Positions 43,781 to 54,698 of a stretch of 64,000 nt of DNA are shown one piece after another (the stretch's first letter is position 1; the number at the start of each line of letters is the position of its first letter). The DNA comes from Lepus europaeus. Taxonomy: Eukaryota; Chordata; Mammalia; Lagomorpha; Leporidae. A program made the position numbers and the translations under genes. Location of the stretch: the NCBI RefSeq assembly GCF_033115175.1, contig NC_084850.1, forward strand, positions 108,049,939 to 108,113,938. The letters run 5' to 3'. Below the pieces are notes generated by a model. It worked only from the letters and a program-made list of their open reading frames with translations. It searched no databases and had not been told where the DNA came from.

Positions 43781-44392
43781 TCCCTGCGGGGCGCGAGTGG
43801 GGGCCTCCTCCATGCCCCCCCCCCCCGGCCTCCGCTCAAGCTCCTGAAGCATCCAGCACATGGCCACACTGCGCTCTCGATTTGGGGTGACTGGGACGGG
43901 AGAGGTCAGTATGTGACCAGGGGTGTTTGCGGCCAGGTGGGTACACGCGATCACCCAGGCCACCAGGCTCAGGGCCTGAGCCAGCTGCCGCCCTCTCTCT
44001 CCCAGAGGCCTGTGCTGCTGGGGCAGGAGCCGATGGGGTCTAAATGGTCCCCATGTGGGGGTCAGGCCAACTCCAGGGAGGGGGCACGCCCTGCTATGGG
44101 TTCCCCTCCGAGGCTGGCTGACCCGGCTCCCCGCGCCCTGCCTCTGGGTAGATGGGTGGGGTGAGGAGGCAGAAGCAAAGGATTTAGGTTAGAACCATGG
44201 CCGCTGGCCGCCGCCCGGTGCAGGTGGGTCAGGCTGAGTGGCGGCTGCCTCTAGCAGTTCCTTGGGGACCCAGGCCAGGGCTCAGTTGAAACAGCTACTG
44301 GCGACAGTGAATAGGTGGCAGGAAGGGCGCAGGCGGCCCTGGGGACAGGGAGGAGAGTGTACCAGGCAGAGGGCGTGGCTCAGAGGGAGCAT
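43781..44392. other. GC-rich unassigned block
   Basis: Flank of the CpG island; no repeat or gene recognised. Confidence 0.4.
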
Positions 44393-44714
44393 CGTGTCTG
44401 CTAGGTGTCGGGAAGTAACAAATCTTCCCAGGCAGACGAATCAATTAATTCACAGGCTTTTATTGGGATTCTGCTCCCAGGCGAGGTTCCCCGGTCCCAA
44501 CAGAGCGTTGGGAGGTTGGGAGGGCGGGCTCCTTTTATAGATTCAGGGCATGGGGGTTAAAGGTTGAGGCGGGTCTGATCCTCATTGGTTGACCTTCAGA
44601 CACCCGCGGGGACCTTGACAAGGACTTTTCTTCCTTGGAAGTGCAGGTAGGGACTCTCCACTCCCGGAAGTGTAGGCCCTTTCCTTGTGGATCCCAAAGC
44701 TACCATCATCGTGT
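44393..44714 (-). mobile_element. Gammaretroviral-style ERV solo LTR
   Basis: Minus reading: CCAAT (plus attgg 44584-44588), TATAAAAGG (plus ccttttata 44531-44539), about 70 bp to AATAAA (44459-44464), then a U5 of about 60 bp ending near 'ttgttacttcccgaca'. Outer limits are uncertain: the 3' end may be 44406 or 44393, the 5' end between about 44650 and 44714. No primer-binding site or gag/pol is adjacent, so a solo LTR. Confidence 0.65.
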
Positions 44715-44737
44715 GGGGGGTGGGGGGTGGGGGGGGG

Positions 44738-45000
44738 CGTAAAATACATACAATATACAAGGAACCATTTTAACCCTTTGGAGTGTGTGGTTCAGTAGCA
44801 GTCGGTACAGGCGCCAGGTTGTGCATCCCTTCCAGTTCCAGAATGTTCTCGCTTCCCCAAAAGGAAACCTCCCACCCTCTCGCAGCCCCAGCAACCACTA
44901 CCCCACGCTCAGTCTTTGTGCACTGGCCTGTTTTGAACTTAGGGCAATGCATTCACCCCATATGTGGCCTGTTGTGTGTGACTTCAGCACATGAGGTGGT
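44738..45000 (-). repeat. L1M fragment, antisense
   Basis: 'aggaaccattttaacccttt', 'gttcagtagcagtcggtaca' and 'cagcaaccactaccccacgc' follow an old L1 in reverse, with GC drift. Confidence 0.6.
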
Positions 45001-45060
45001 CTCAAAAAGTTCATGGAAAATGGACTTTAAAGTTAAAAAATAGTTTTTTGTTTGTTTTGT
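45001..45060. mobile_element. MITE-like arm
   Basis: 'ctcaaaaagttcatggaaaa tgg' matches the terminal motif of the element at 5845; the other arm is not seen before or after the adjoining CSINE. Confidence 0.45.
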
Positions 45061-45393
45061 TTTAAAAAGATTCATTTATTTGAAGGGCAGAGTGACAGAG
45101 AGAGGGAGACAGAGAGAGAGGGGGAGAGAGAGAGGTCTTCTATCTTCTGGTTCACTCATCAAATGCCCATAATAGCCAGGCCTGGCCCAAGCGTGGGCCA
45201 GAATCCAGGACTCCATCTGGGTCACTCACATGGGTGGCAGGAACCCAAGTACTTCGGCCGTCATCTGCTGCTTTCCCAGGTGCACTAGCAGGGAGTCGGA
45301 TCAGAAGCAGAGCAGCCACACTTGAACCAGCGCTCTGATAGGGGACGCCGGCATCGCAGGCAGCAGCTTAACCTGCTGTGCCACCACGCCAGC
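45061..45393 (-). repeat. CSINE
   Basis: Full-length reverse copy with a long GA run, ending 'ccaccacgccagcct'. Confidence 0.9.
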
Positions 45394-45639
45394 CTCTTTA
45401 GCATCTGAGTTCTAAAGGCCTGGCCCTGAGAGCAGACACACTGAGCGGACCTTCCATGCGTTTGCCGTAACACCTGTTGAATCTGGGCGCCCGAAGCAGA
45501 CCAGGGTTCCCTGGGCAAGGGTGGGGGAGGGGTGCAGGTGCCGAGCACCTGCTGTCAGTCCGGCACTAGCAGAGGGCACTGGACCCAGTGGGGCTACAGA
45601 TAAGGCCAAGACACAGACACAAAGGTCCACATGCCTCCA

Positions 45640-45715
45640 GACACAATCGCCAAAAGGCAGGAACAGCCCAAGTGTCCACAGACAGATCGAGCTATGTAAT
45701 GAAGCAAAGAAGAGG
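45640..45715 (+). repeat. L1 fragment
   Basis: 'cgccaaaaggcaggaacagc ccaagtgtccacagac' is the degraded L1 'caaaaggtggaaacaaccca' region. Confidence 0.55.
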
Positions 45716-45875
45716 AGCGAATCTAGGTCTCCCATGTGGGAGTCACTGCTGCCTGCCTCCCCGGGTTTGCGTTAGCAGGAAACTCCCATCAGGAGCTGAG
45801 CCTGAGCCAGAAATCAGACCCAGGTACTTGGATGGAGGATGCGGGCATCTTAACCGCTAGGCGAAATGCTTGCTT
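45716..45875 (-). repeat. CSINE fragment
   Basis: Head half of an old reverse copy. Confidence 0.75.
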
Positions 45876-46608
45876 TGGGATAGTCTTTTAAATGGAACCA
45901 GCTGAGTTTTAGGAGCTCGCTCTCATTCTGTGTCATTTTGACCAGACAAAATCTGCCAGGATTGTGAAGTCTGCGGAGCAGCCCATGGTTGGGGTCTGCC
46001 TCCAGAGTGCCCCCCACAGGGCCCCTGGAGCATCGCCATCTGGTTACCCCGCTTCTCTTTCTGGTTCTCTTCGCCAGGCATTCACGGGGTCCTTGGCTAA
46101 TTCGGAATCCTACTGTTCCAATCACAACGTCTCGCAGCTTCTAGAAATCTCTATCATCAGTGGTGAGCAACTTTTATTCTCCACGCCACCACCAAAAGCC
46201 AGTTTGCAGGGATGGGGGGCGGGGCATGATGCCTAGGGCTGCATTCATTTTCATTCCCAATGAGAACAGCTTCGACTCCCGTGGCGAGGAAATGTGTTTT
46301 CTTGCAGGGTAGGCTGTGCAGTCAGGTAGATTTATGCTGCTAAGAGACAGCGCTGCCTGCCAGCTACTCAAATGTTCATCTCCGGCAGAGCCGAGACGTC
46401 ATCATGGTCAGGCCACTTTCTCATTATTATTATTATTTTACCCTACAATTTGTTGACAGGCTACAGGGCACAGATCCACAGAACTGCCCCCAAACCACTC
46501 ATGGCCACTTTTGTCTCTCCTGTGATCACCACATGGCTTGAGTCAGGATTCTGTGGCTTAGTAGGGCATCCCACAGTGCACCTCTCAGCCAGAACTCGGG
46601 GGGCTTTC
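45876..46608. other. Unassigned intergenic DNA
   Basis: No gene or recognised repeat over about 730 bp. Confidence 0.45.
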
Positions 46609-46623
46609 TAAAGTTTAGCGACC

Positions 46624-46792
46624 GGGGCCGGGCGCTGTGCCTCCTGGCTCCTGGCTCCTGATTGGCGCAGCTCCGGCCCCTGGGGCCATCTGGGGAGTGA
46701 ACCAGAGGACTGAAGACCTCTCGCTCTGTCTCTCCCTCTGTCTCTCTCTCTTTCTCTAACTCTGCCTCTCAAATAAATAAGTAAATAAGATA
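46624..46792 (+). repeat. CSINE with large internal deletion
   Basis: Head 'ggggccgggcgctgtg' is joined directly to 'cctcctggctcctgg'. Flanks gtttagcgaccg / ggttagcggtc suggest the TSD. Confidence 0.87.
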
Positions 46793-46960
46793 AAGGTTAG
46801 CGGTCAAGGGCTGCGCTCAGCACAGCTGCTGTCCCCCACCTAAGAGGTCCTTAAGGAAGCGCAGCCCAGAGTGAACCTGCTAGAATGGCTCATTTTGGAG
46901 GCTTTTAAGAAAAGCATTATAAAAAACAAGTGCCTTAGGTGTTATCAGAAAGGTGTTTTC

Positions 46961-47246
46961 CTGTTTTTTTTTTTTTTTTTTTTTAAGTAGAGACAAGAGA
47001 TAGGCAAGGAGAAAGCCCCCATCCGCTGGTTCACTCCCCAAATGCCTGCAATGAAGCCTGGAACTCCATCCGGGTCTCCAGTGCAGGCACAGGGGCCCAA
47101 GGACTTGGGCCATCTTCTACTGCTTTCCCAGGCCACAGCAGAGAGCTGGACTGGAAGAGGAGCAGCTGGGACTAGAACCGGCGTGCATATGGGATGCTGG
47201 CACTGCAGGCGGCAGCTTTACCTGCTACGTCACAACACCAGCCCCT
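46961..47246 (-). repeat. CSINE
   Basis: Poly(T) start; head end 'tcacaacaccagcccc'. Confidence 0.9.
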
Positions 47247-47318
47247 GTAGCTCTGTCTTCTTGTTGTTGTGTTTGTTTTAAAAATGCCCACATGTTGTTG
47301 TTATTGTTGTTTTCTTAA

Positions 47319-47602
47319 AGATGCCCACATCCCACATTAAAGTACCAGGTTCAATACCCAGCCCTGGCTCCTGACCCCCACTTCCTGCCAACACAGACCC
47401 TGGATGACATCAGTGATGGCTCAAGTAGGTGGGTTCCTGCCACTCATGTGGGAGACCTGACTGAGTGCCCAGCTCCTGGCTTCAGGCCCAGCCCAGCCCC
47501 AGCCATGGTCCTGGCATTTGGGGAGGGAAGGAGTGGATGGGGGCTCTCTGTCTCTCCCTGTCTGCTTCTGTGCCTCTCAGATAAGTAAAATAAAATAAAA
47601 CT
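47319..47602 (+). repeat. CSINE (old)
   Basis: 5' head missing; A-rich 'aaaataaaataaaac' tail. Confidence 0.82.
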
Positions 47603-47629
47603 ACTGGTCAAATTCAGCAAACAGGAGGG

Positions 47630-47865
47630 AGGCCAGCACTCTGGCATAGCGGGTGAGGCCGTCAGCTACAGTGCCGGCATCCCATATGGGTGCCAGTTCG
47701 AATCCCGGCTGCTCTACTTCCGATCCAGCTCTCTGCTATGGCCTGGGAAAGCAGCAGAAGATGGCCCAAGTCCTTGGGCCCCTGCACCCATGTGGGAGAC
47801 CCGGAAGAAGCTCCTGGCTCCTGGCTTCGGATCGGCCCAGCTCTGGCCGTTGCGGCCACCTGCAG
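47630..47865 (+). repeat. CSINE, 3' truncated
   Basis: Head and body intact; lost after 'gttgcggccacctgcagctg'. Confidence 0.88.
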
Positions 47866-48296
47866 CTGCAGAGACAACAATATAGGGTTCTCCCAGGCTG
47901 TTGGCTGTCCCCAGCCCTGTGGACACTATTTGTCAGGCACTTTTACCCCTGCAGGGCACCTACATACCCAGAGGAGAAAATATTGAAGATATTTCTTGCC
48001 CAGAAACAGGTTCCTCTAGCTTCCAAAATTAACTAAGGAAATACATGGAGCTGAAGGTTTAAGGTTGTTATCATTGCTAGTTCGTATGAGTGAATGGATT
48101 TGGAGCCAGGTTGTATTCTTTTAAATAGATGATCTTTTTGCTTCTGCCTTCTGAACTGAAACCAAAGCAGGACAGCTGCAATAAGAGAAGTAGAGCTTAC
48201 ACAGCTCACAAGGTCTCTAGTAACTTAAGATCAACAGCGCCGCAGGTTCCAGAGAAAGCCACACTCGCAAGACTCTTCATTACTGAAAAAAAAATC
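47866..48296. other. Unassigned intergenic DNA
   Basis: No gene or recognised repeat. Confidence 0.45.
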
Positions 48297-48640
48297 TTTT
48301 TTTTTTTTTTTAAGATTTATTTATTTGAAAGGCAGAGTAACAGAGAGAGAGAGGCAGAGGCAGAGAGAGAGAGAGAGAGAGGTCTTCCATCCACTGGTTC
48401 ATTCCCCAAATGGCCACAATGGCAGGGGCTGGGCCAGGCTGAAGCCAGGAGTGGGAACTCCATCTGGGTCTCCCACGTGGGTGAGAGGAACCCAAACACT
48501 TGGGCCATCTTCCACTGCTTTCCCAGGCACATTAGCAGGGAGCTGGATCGGAAGTGGAGCAGCCGGGACTCGAACCAGCGCCCATGGGGATGTCAGCGGC
48601 ACGAGCTGCAGCTTGATGCACTGTGCTACAACGTGTGCAT
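48297..48640 (-). repeat. CSINE
   Basis: Near full-length reverse copy with a degraded head. Confidence 0.88.
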
Positions 48641-48734
48641 GAACGTGGGCATCTTAACCGCTGCGCTAAACGCCCATTTGGACCAGTAGTTTAATACAAA
48701 GAAAACAATTTTCTGCTTTTCTCTCTTGCTGCGG

Positions 48735-48840
48735 AGCAGCCTCAGGTGAGTTGTGTAAGCTCTTTGAGCTGAAATTTCTTGATAGTTCACCTATCTCATG
48801 GGTTATGACAATTAGGACTCTCCTACTGTTTGCTGAGAAC
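48735..48840 (-). repeat. Possible MIR fragment
   Basis: 'gtgagttgtgtaagctcttt' to 'tcacctatctcatgggttat' resembles the MIR core in reverse. Confidence 0.35.
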
Positions 48841-49064
48841 TAAATAATCCAATCTTTTAGTGTAGTCCTTCTCTATAGAAAAGACAAAATAATTATCCTG
48901 TGATATCACTTTGCATGTCAATAGCCTAAAATAATCCCCGCTGAAATTTCCCAAAGCAAACAGAAAACAAAGCTAACCACCATTGGGTACCCACGAAAAT
49001 CATCCTCCAAGCTAGCATTACAAAGTATCGTTTGGTAAACTAGGTAGGCAGATGTTACAGAAGG

Positions 49065-49391
49065 GTTTTTTTTTTTAAAGATTTATTTATTTATTTGAAG
49101 GTCAGAGTTACACAGAGAGAAGGAGAGGCAGAGAGAGAGAGAGAGAGAGGTCTTTCATCCGCTGGTTCACTCCCCAGTTGGCTGCAACGGCCGGAGCTGG
49201 GCTGATCCGAAGTCAAGAACCAGGAGCTTCTTCGGGTCTCCCATGCGGGTACAGGGGCCCATGGACTTGGGCCATCTTCTACTGCTTTCGCAGGCCATAG
49301 CAGAGAGCTGGACTGGAAGTGGAGCACCCATATGGGATGCCGGCACTGCAGGTGGCAGCTTTACCCGCTACTACAGCACAGCGTTGGCCCC
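49065..49391 (-). repeat. CSINE
   Basis: Reverse copy with a small head deletion ('ggagcacccatatgg'), ending 'cacagcgttggcccc'. Confidence 0.9.
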
Positions 49392-49402
49392 AGAGTTGTT
49401 GT

Positions 49403-49697
49403 TGTTTTTAAATTTATATGTTTATTTGAAAGGCAGAGTTATAGAGAGAGAGAGGGAGACACAGAGACAGAGATCTTCCATCCACTGGTTCACTCCTTAA
49501 ATGGGCACAATGGCCAGGGCTGGGCCAGGCCAAAGCCAGGAACTGGGAGCTTCATCCGGGACTCCTTCCACTGCTTTCCCAGGTGCATTAGCAGGGAGCT
49601 GGATTGTAAGTAGAGTATCAGGACTTGAACTGGGGTCCCTATGGGATGCAGATTCTGCAGGCCAGGGCTTAACCTGCTGCACCACAGCACTGGCCCT
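49403..49697 (-). repeat. CSINE
   Basis: Reverse copy just after the previous one. 'ttacagaag' occurs at about 49053 and again right after its head at 49698, as if one target site flanks the pair. Confidence 0.88.
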
Positions 49698-49804
49698 TAC
49701 AGAAGATTCTTATAGCTACTCTTGGCAACAAGGCAAAGCTGAAACACAAAAATACAGCCACAAAACTGTGGGCCCCCCCCCCATCTTTCTTCAACAAGGA
49801 GCGA

Positions 49805-50103
49805 TGGGGGCAAGTGTTTGGCACAGGGGTTAAAGACGCTTGGGATGCCCACATGATGTAGCGGAGTGCCTGGCTCTGAGTCCTGGCTCCATGTCTAATG
49901 CTAAGGCGCATCCTCAAGTGTTTGGGCCCCTGCCACCCACATGAGAGACCCGGATGGAGTTCTAGACTCCTGGCTTCAGCCTGGCCCAGCCCTGGCTGTT
50001 GTAGGCATTTGAGGGCTGAAACAGCAGATGGAAGATGTCTCTGTCTGTCTCTGTCTGTCTGTCTGTCGCTCTCTACCTTTCAAATGAAATAAAACTAAAT
50101 ACA
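49805..50103 (+). repeat. CSINE (old)
   Basis: Diverged, with a TGTC run and 'aaatgaaataaaact' tail. Confidence 0.82.
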
Positions 50104-50735
50104 TAGATAACTTTTGTTAAGGGAGCCACATCAGCAGCACTGGGGTACCCTGCTCCGTGCGTTGCTCTAAAGCAAATGGGGCGACACAAAGCATGTTGGG
50201 GAAAAAATAAACGCAGTTGTGCTTCCTCCTGAGATGGAAATCGCTTTTGGCTGCTCCTCCCCTCATGCTTTTTTGCTAATGTCTGGACGTAGCTTCTCAC
50301 TGAAGCAGGTTTGCAAACAGCTGCACCTGGAACAGACAGCTGAAAGGGTATTTCACTTGTCAGCCCTTGTGCGGAGCTGCTGTCCAAGGAGCTGGGCTGG
50401 GCAGAAGCAAAGCCCCTGCTCGCGAGGGGCTCAGGCCTTTCCTTTTCTACAAGGGAAAACCGACGAGAACCCAAACCAGCCTTTTCTTGCCCCCTGGGGC
50501 TCCCGCCGCAGCTGGAAAAACCAGATGACCAGAAATCTGGTTCATGCAAATGAGGGAGGCAGCCCTCATTTTCCCCACGGCCGTCCGTCCGTGGGGAAAG
50601 TGTCCCTAAACCGGGAGCCCACGGCCGTTTCTGGGGGAGCACCGCTGGTTTCTTTGAGCCTTGACATCTTTGCCTAGAAAACACCAGCGAGCTTCACAGA
50701 GGTCCTGGGAAACCTATGGTGAGCAGGCTGGCTGT
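50104..50735. other. Repeat-free unassigned block
   Basis: Unique-looking, moderate GC. A 203-codon frame on the minus strand spans it but has no recognisable domain and no splice or start support. Contains an octamer atgcaaat at 50543-50550. Confidence 0.4.
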
Positions 50736-50741
50736 GCATTT

Positions 50742-50899
50742 CAAAAAGTTTTTTTTTTTTTTTTTTGCACCAAAATAAACCTTTTTTTTTTTTAATTCAT
50801 GGGAAATATTTACTATGAAAAAAAACCATGCATGGATTTTAAAACTTTTTGCACCAAAATAAGCTAATCTTTCAATCCCACTTTCCATTAACTTCTCAA
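50742..50899. mobile_element. MITE-like element, possibly dimeric
   Basis: Two direct copies of 'tttttgcaccaaaataa' (near 50758 and 50850), a left 'ttcaaaaagtt' and a right 'ttccattaacttctcaaaat'. It is related to the elements at 5845 and 45001. Confidence 0.6.
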
Positions 50900-50969
50900 A
50901 ATTCCCTCATAGGAGTGTGTTAGCAAAGATGGCTGGAATAGAGGTTTTTGTCTTCCTTTAAGAAAAAGA

Positions 50970-51218
50970 ATTTCAGCAGCCAGAGTTGTGGCATAGTGGG
51001 CAAAGCCGCCATCTTCGATACAGGCTGCTCCACTTCCTATCCAGCTCCCTGCTAATGTGCCTGGGAAAGCAGCGGAGGATGGCCCAAGTACTAGGGCCCT
51101 TGCACCCACCAGGTTTTAGCCTTAGCCCTTGAGCCCATCTTGGGGGTGAACCAGTGGGTGGAAGATCTCTCTCTGTAACTCTTTCAAATACATAAATAAA
51201 TCTTTTTTTTTTTTTTTA
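50970..51218 (+). repeat. CSINE, shortened
   Basis: B-box region deleted ('cttcgatacaggctgctcc'); short CT run. Confidence 0.88.
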
Positions 51219-52440
51219 AGGACTTTGAGATTAGTAAGCAAGGTAGCAAGGTGCAAGGTGTAATGGGGTGGGGCATCCCTCAGAGCGGTGGGCACTCTGC
51301 AGACGGATCAGAGAGCCAGCGCCCACGGCTACGTGGTTTCATGGAGAGAATACATCTGGCGTGGCAGTCCGGGGGGGCAGCTCGGGGAGGAACTGGGAGC
51401 ACTGTGTGCATTCAGACTGGGCCTTTTAAGGGAATGGGGCCCAAGTCTTCCTGTCCTTCCTCCCCCCAACCCCCTTCTCCCGGACAAAGGGCTTCCCGGG
51501 AGTCGCCCTGGTGAAATGCTTCCCAAGGCTTTCTTTCCCATAGTATCAGACTGAGTGGCGCTGTTGGCGCTTGGCCGAGAGGATTCTACTGGGGATGCTT
51601 TCCTTGGGGTGGGGGGAGGCTGGGCCCACCTCTAACGTGGCGGGGTGAGGGCAGGACCTCGTACTGGCAGCTCCCGGGCTGCGGCGGCGGCAGCGTTCCA
51701 GTCTGCAGCGGCTTTGTTCCCCGTCGCTCCCCGCCCCCACCCCCCAGTGAATCACTCCTCAGTGCTGGTTCCAGGAACGCTGACCTCCGAGAAAGCTCCC
51801 TTTAACCGGGGGCTGGGGTTTTTGAAATGCAAACGAGAGCAATCCCAGCCCGGAAGACTGGAGCTCCGGCTCCCAAACTGCGCAATTGAGCCCATTTCCG
51901 GAAGTTGCCGGGGAGGTGAGAGTAGGAGAGGTAGGGTTTACTAGGAATAACGCAGCTTTTTAGTTTCTCCAGGGGGCAAACAAACAGGCCTTGGAGCAGC
52001 TTGGGTTGTCCCTTGGGGCCTGTGACAGCCACGCTTAGAGCTGCTGAGGGAGCTGGCTGGGTCGGTGCTGGTCCGGACGCGTCCTGCTGTCTCTTGAAGA
52101 CACGTGCTGTGCTTTCCGGTTCCTCGTGGGACTTGGGTTTTCCAGAGAGCACACTGGCACTTTTCCTTCTCCCTCCCAGCAGTGGCTGCAAGAAGGCTCG
52201 CGAGCAGAGCTATGAGGATGCAAAAGGCTTATTGCGGTTGTAAATCAAACGGCAGCGCCCCCTACAGGCACCACAGAGAGCTAAACGATGGGGCAATGTG
52301 TGGTCTCAGGGCGCTGCATTTTGTACAAACAAGAACACACCTTGCTGCCCCCCTCCCCGCCCCGCCCCACCTGCTAGCAAACCTTAGAAGGCCAAGTTGG
52401 AACAACCTTGTAAACCGACCCCAAAGCCCAATTTGAGTTC
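51219..52440. promoter_or_regulatory. Repeat-free GC-rich block
   Basis: No gene recognised. CpG content rises around 51540-51740 with 'ctgcggcggcggcagcg'. It carries the CTCF-like motif at 52253-52270. It may be a weak CpG island or regulatory element. Confidence 0.45.
52253..52270 (-). promoter_or_regulatory. CTCF-like motif, reverse
   Basis: Minus reading TGCCTGTAGGGGGCGCTG contains the full AGGGGGCGCT core of the CTCF consensus. It faces the forward motif at 43301. Confidence 0.6.
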
Positions 52441-52985
52441 TTAGCGGTTCAGGTGTATGTATGTCTATTATGGATGTCTTCTTGGTTCTAGCCTTGCATT
52501 TTCCATTTCTTCTTGACTGTACAAAAGCACGTCACAGTGAGCATTCCAGCGTTGAACCAGCTCGCTCAGGATTTACAGCCGATTGTTCCTTCAGCCTCAA
52601 GCTGATTCGGTAATGATGATTGCCCATCACACTTGGGGCCTGGCACTAGAAGGCAATTAAAAAGCGACCTGCAGATCGCATACTGACAAATTATCGCTGC
52701 GCAAGAGCACCTGAAAAGGCAAGTGCTGTTCTTGGTGGCTTGGCACTGATTTCTGGATTCAAAAACACAGAATGAGAGGGACAGCCCGCAGCCATTTCTG
52801 TTTTATCACGAGTGCTAAGGGTTTTCTAAGCTACACTCTTCTGCAGTGTCCACTCCTTCCAAAAGAGTAGCCCAAGGCTTCCCCCTGGGGGGATGCGGGA
52901 CCTGCAGACCCCAGGCTAAGAAGGTTATTCTAAGGCTCTGATACTGTGTGCATTAAGTGCTAAACAATAGCCCACCAGCTGCCTT
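52441..52985. other. Candidate conserved non-coding element
   Basis: Repeat-free, balanced base composition, no ORF of interest, with homeodomain-like ATTA/TAAT sites such as 'ggtaatgatgattgcc'. Conservation is inferred from texture only. Confidence 0.3.
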
Positions 52986-52999
52986 ATCTAGTGAGTTCC

Positions 53000-53270
53000 T
53001 TTTTTTTTCCCCTTATTTGAGAAATAGAGTCAGAGAGGAAGCTGGTTCACTCCCCAAATGGCTGCAGCAGCCGGAGCTGGGCCAATCGGAAGCCAGGAGC
53101 TTCTTTCAGGTCTCCCACGTGGGTGCAGGACCCCAAGCACTTGGGCCATCTTCTATTGCTTTCCCAGGCCACAGCAGAAAGCTGGGTCGGAAGTGGAGCA
53201 GCCGGGACTCAAACCTGCGTCCATATGGGATGCTGGTGCTGCAGGTGGAGGCTTAGCCACAGCACCGACC
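53000..53270 (-). repeat. CSINE
   Basis: Reverse copy. Flanks gtgagttcc / gtgagtccc are an imperfect TSD. Confidence 0.9.
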
Positions 53271-53519
53271 CCAAGTGAGTCCCTAATCCAAACTTTAGTG
53301 GCTATTAGAAAGGCAAGCTTAATATTTTCATGCAAATCTTAATTTTTGGTTTTTGCTTTAAAAGAAATTCCAACCTTGCAGCAATGAAGAAAGCAAATTA
53401 CAACCTAAGAGCGTGGAACATAAAATCCACTTAAACAGTTTTCGCTTTCACATTATTTTTAGTACAGTGATGTGATGTGATAAATCAGACTTCCTAATTT
53501 TTAAGAAAGGGTTGTTTAT

Positions 53520-53893
53520 ATTTTGTTATTTGAAAGGCAGAGTGACAGAGAGAGGGTGACAGGTGAAAATGGATTATGGAGGGCTTGTCCTCAACACACT
53601 ATATGCCCTAGAGACTACCCTGTTTCCTGCACATATGTCCTCTTGCTGACAAGCCATCAAATGGCCACAACAACCAGGGTTAGGCGAAGCCACAGCCAGG
53701 AGCCAGGAACTCCATCCGGATCTCCCGCGTGGTGGCCGGGACCCAAGTACTTGAGCCATCACTGGCTGCCTTCCCAGGTGCATTAGCAGGAAGCTGCAGG
53801 AAGTGCAGAGCAGCCGGGACTCAGACCGCCACTCACGTGGGATGCCAGTGTCCCACATGTGGCTTAATCTGTTGTACAGCAACACCCACCCAG
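53520..53893 (-). repeat. CSINE interrupted by about 85 bp of other sequence
   Basis: GA run then a foreign stretch at about 53565-53650, then the body resumes at 'ccatcaaatggccacaacaa'. The foreign stretch is similar to 54822-54862. Confidence 0.8.
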
Positions 53894-53970
53894 ATTTTCT
53901 ACTTATGTTTAACATTACCTTCTGGGCATCTACTAAGGCCCATTTTCCTGGAAAGCACTTTGTTTAAACT

Positions 53971-54008
53971 TTTTAAAAGATTTATTTATTTATTTGAAAG
54001 GCAGAGTT

Positions 54009-54039
<31 letters not shown>

Positions 54040-54284
54040 TCTTCCATCCACCAGTTCACTCCCCAAATAGCTGCAATGGCCAGCGCTGGGCCAGTCCAAA
54101 GCCAGAAACAACTTCTGGGTCTCTCATGTGGGTGCAGGGGCCCAGGTACTTGGGCCATCTTCCACTGCTTTCCCCAGGCGCATTAGCAGTGAGCTGGATC
54201 AGAACTGGAGCAGCCAGGACTTGAACCCATATGTGCCCATATGGGATGCTGGCAGCTTTACCTGCTACACCACAGCACTGGCCC
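53971..54284 (-). repeat. CSINE
   Basis: Full-length reverse copy ending 'ccacagcactggcccc'. Confidence 0.92.
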
Positions 54285-54487
54285 CTAGAGAGGATTCTTA
54301 ATAAATGCTTTAGAAAAAAATGCTTAAGAAGACATTCTGAAAGCAGATGGCTGAAAGAACTAGGAACTAATCACTAATATTACTTATGGTATTTTTAATA
54401 AGAGAAGTTACTGACATCAAATTTAACCATTCACTACCTAGGTTTCTGGTTTTATTTAATCATTTAAAGACTGTGACTTATAATTTA

Positions 54488-54698
54488 TTTCTAATTGTTA
54501 TTTGAAAAGCAGTGAAATGCCTTGAGCCAGGTCTCCCACTTTGGGTGGTAGGGACCCAACTACCTGAGCCATCAACACTACCTCCTAGAATCTGCGCCAG
54601 CAGGAACCTGGAGGCAGGAGTAGGAGCTGGAAATCGAAGCGAGGTACTCCCATTTGGGACACTGGTGTCTCAACTGCTAGACTAAACACCTGCCCCCT
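54488..54698 (-). repeat. CSINE (old)
   Basis: Diverged reverse copy without GA run. Confidence 0.78.

Noticed and set aside
43252..43890. 212-codon plus-strand ORF in the second CpG island
   Set aside because: CpG-rich DNA has few stops; overlapping long frames exist on both strands and no domain or conserved motif is visible.
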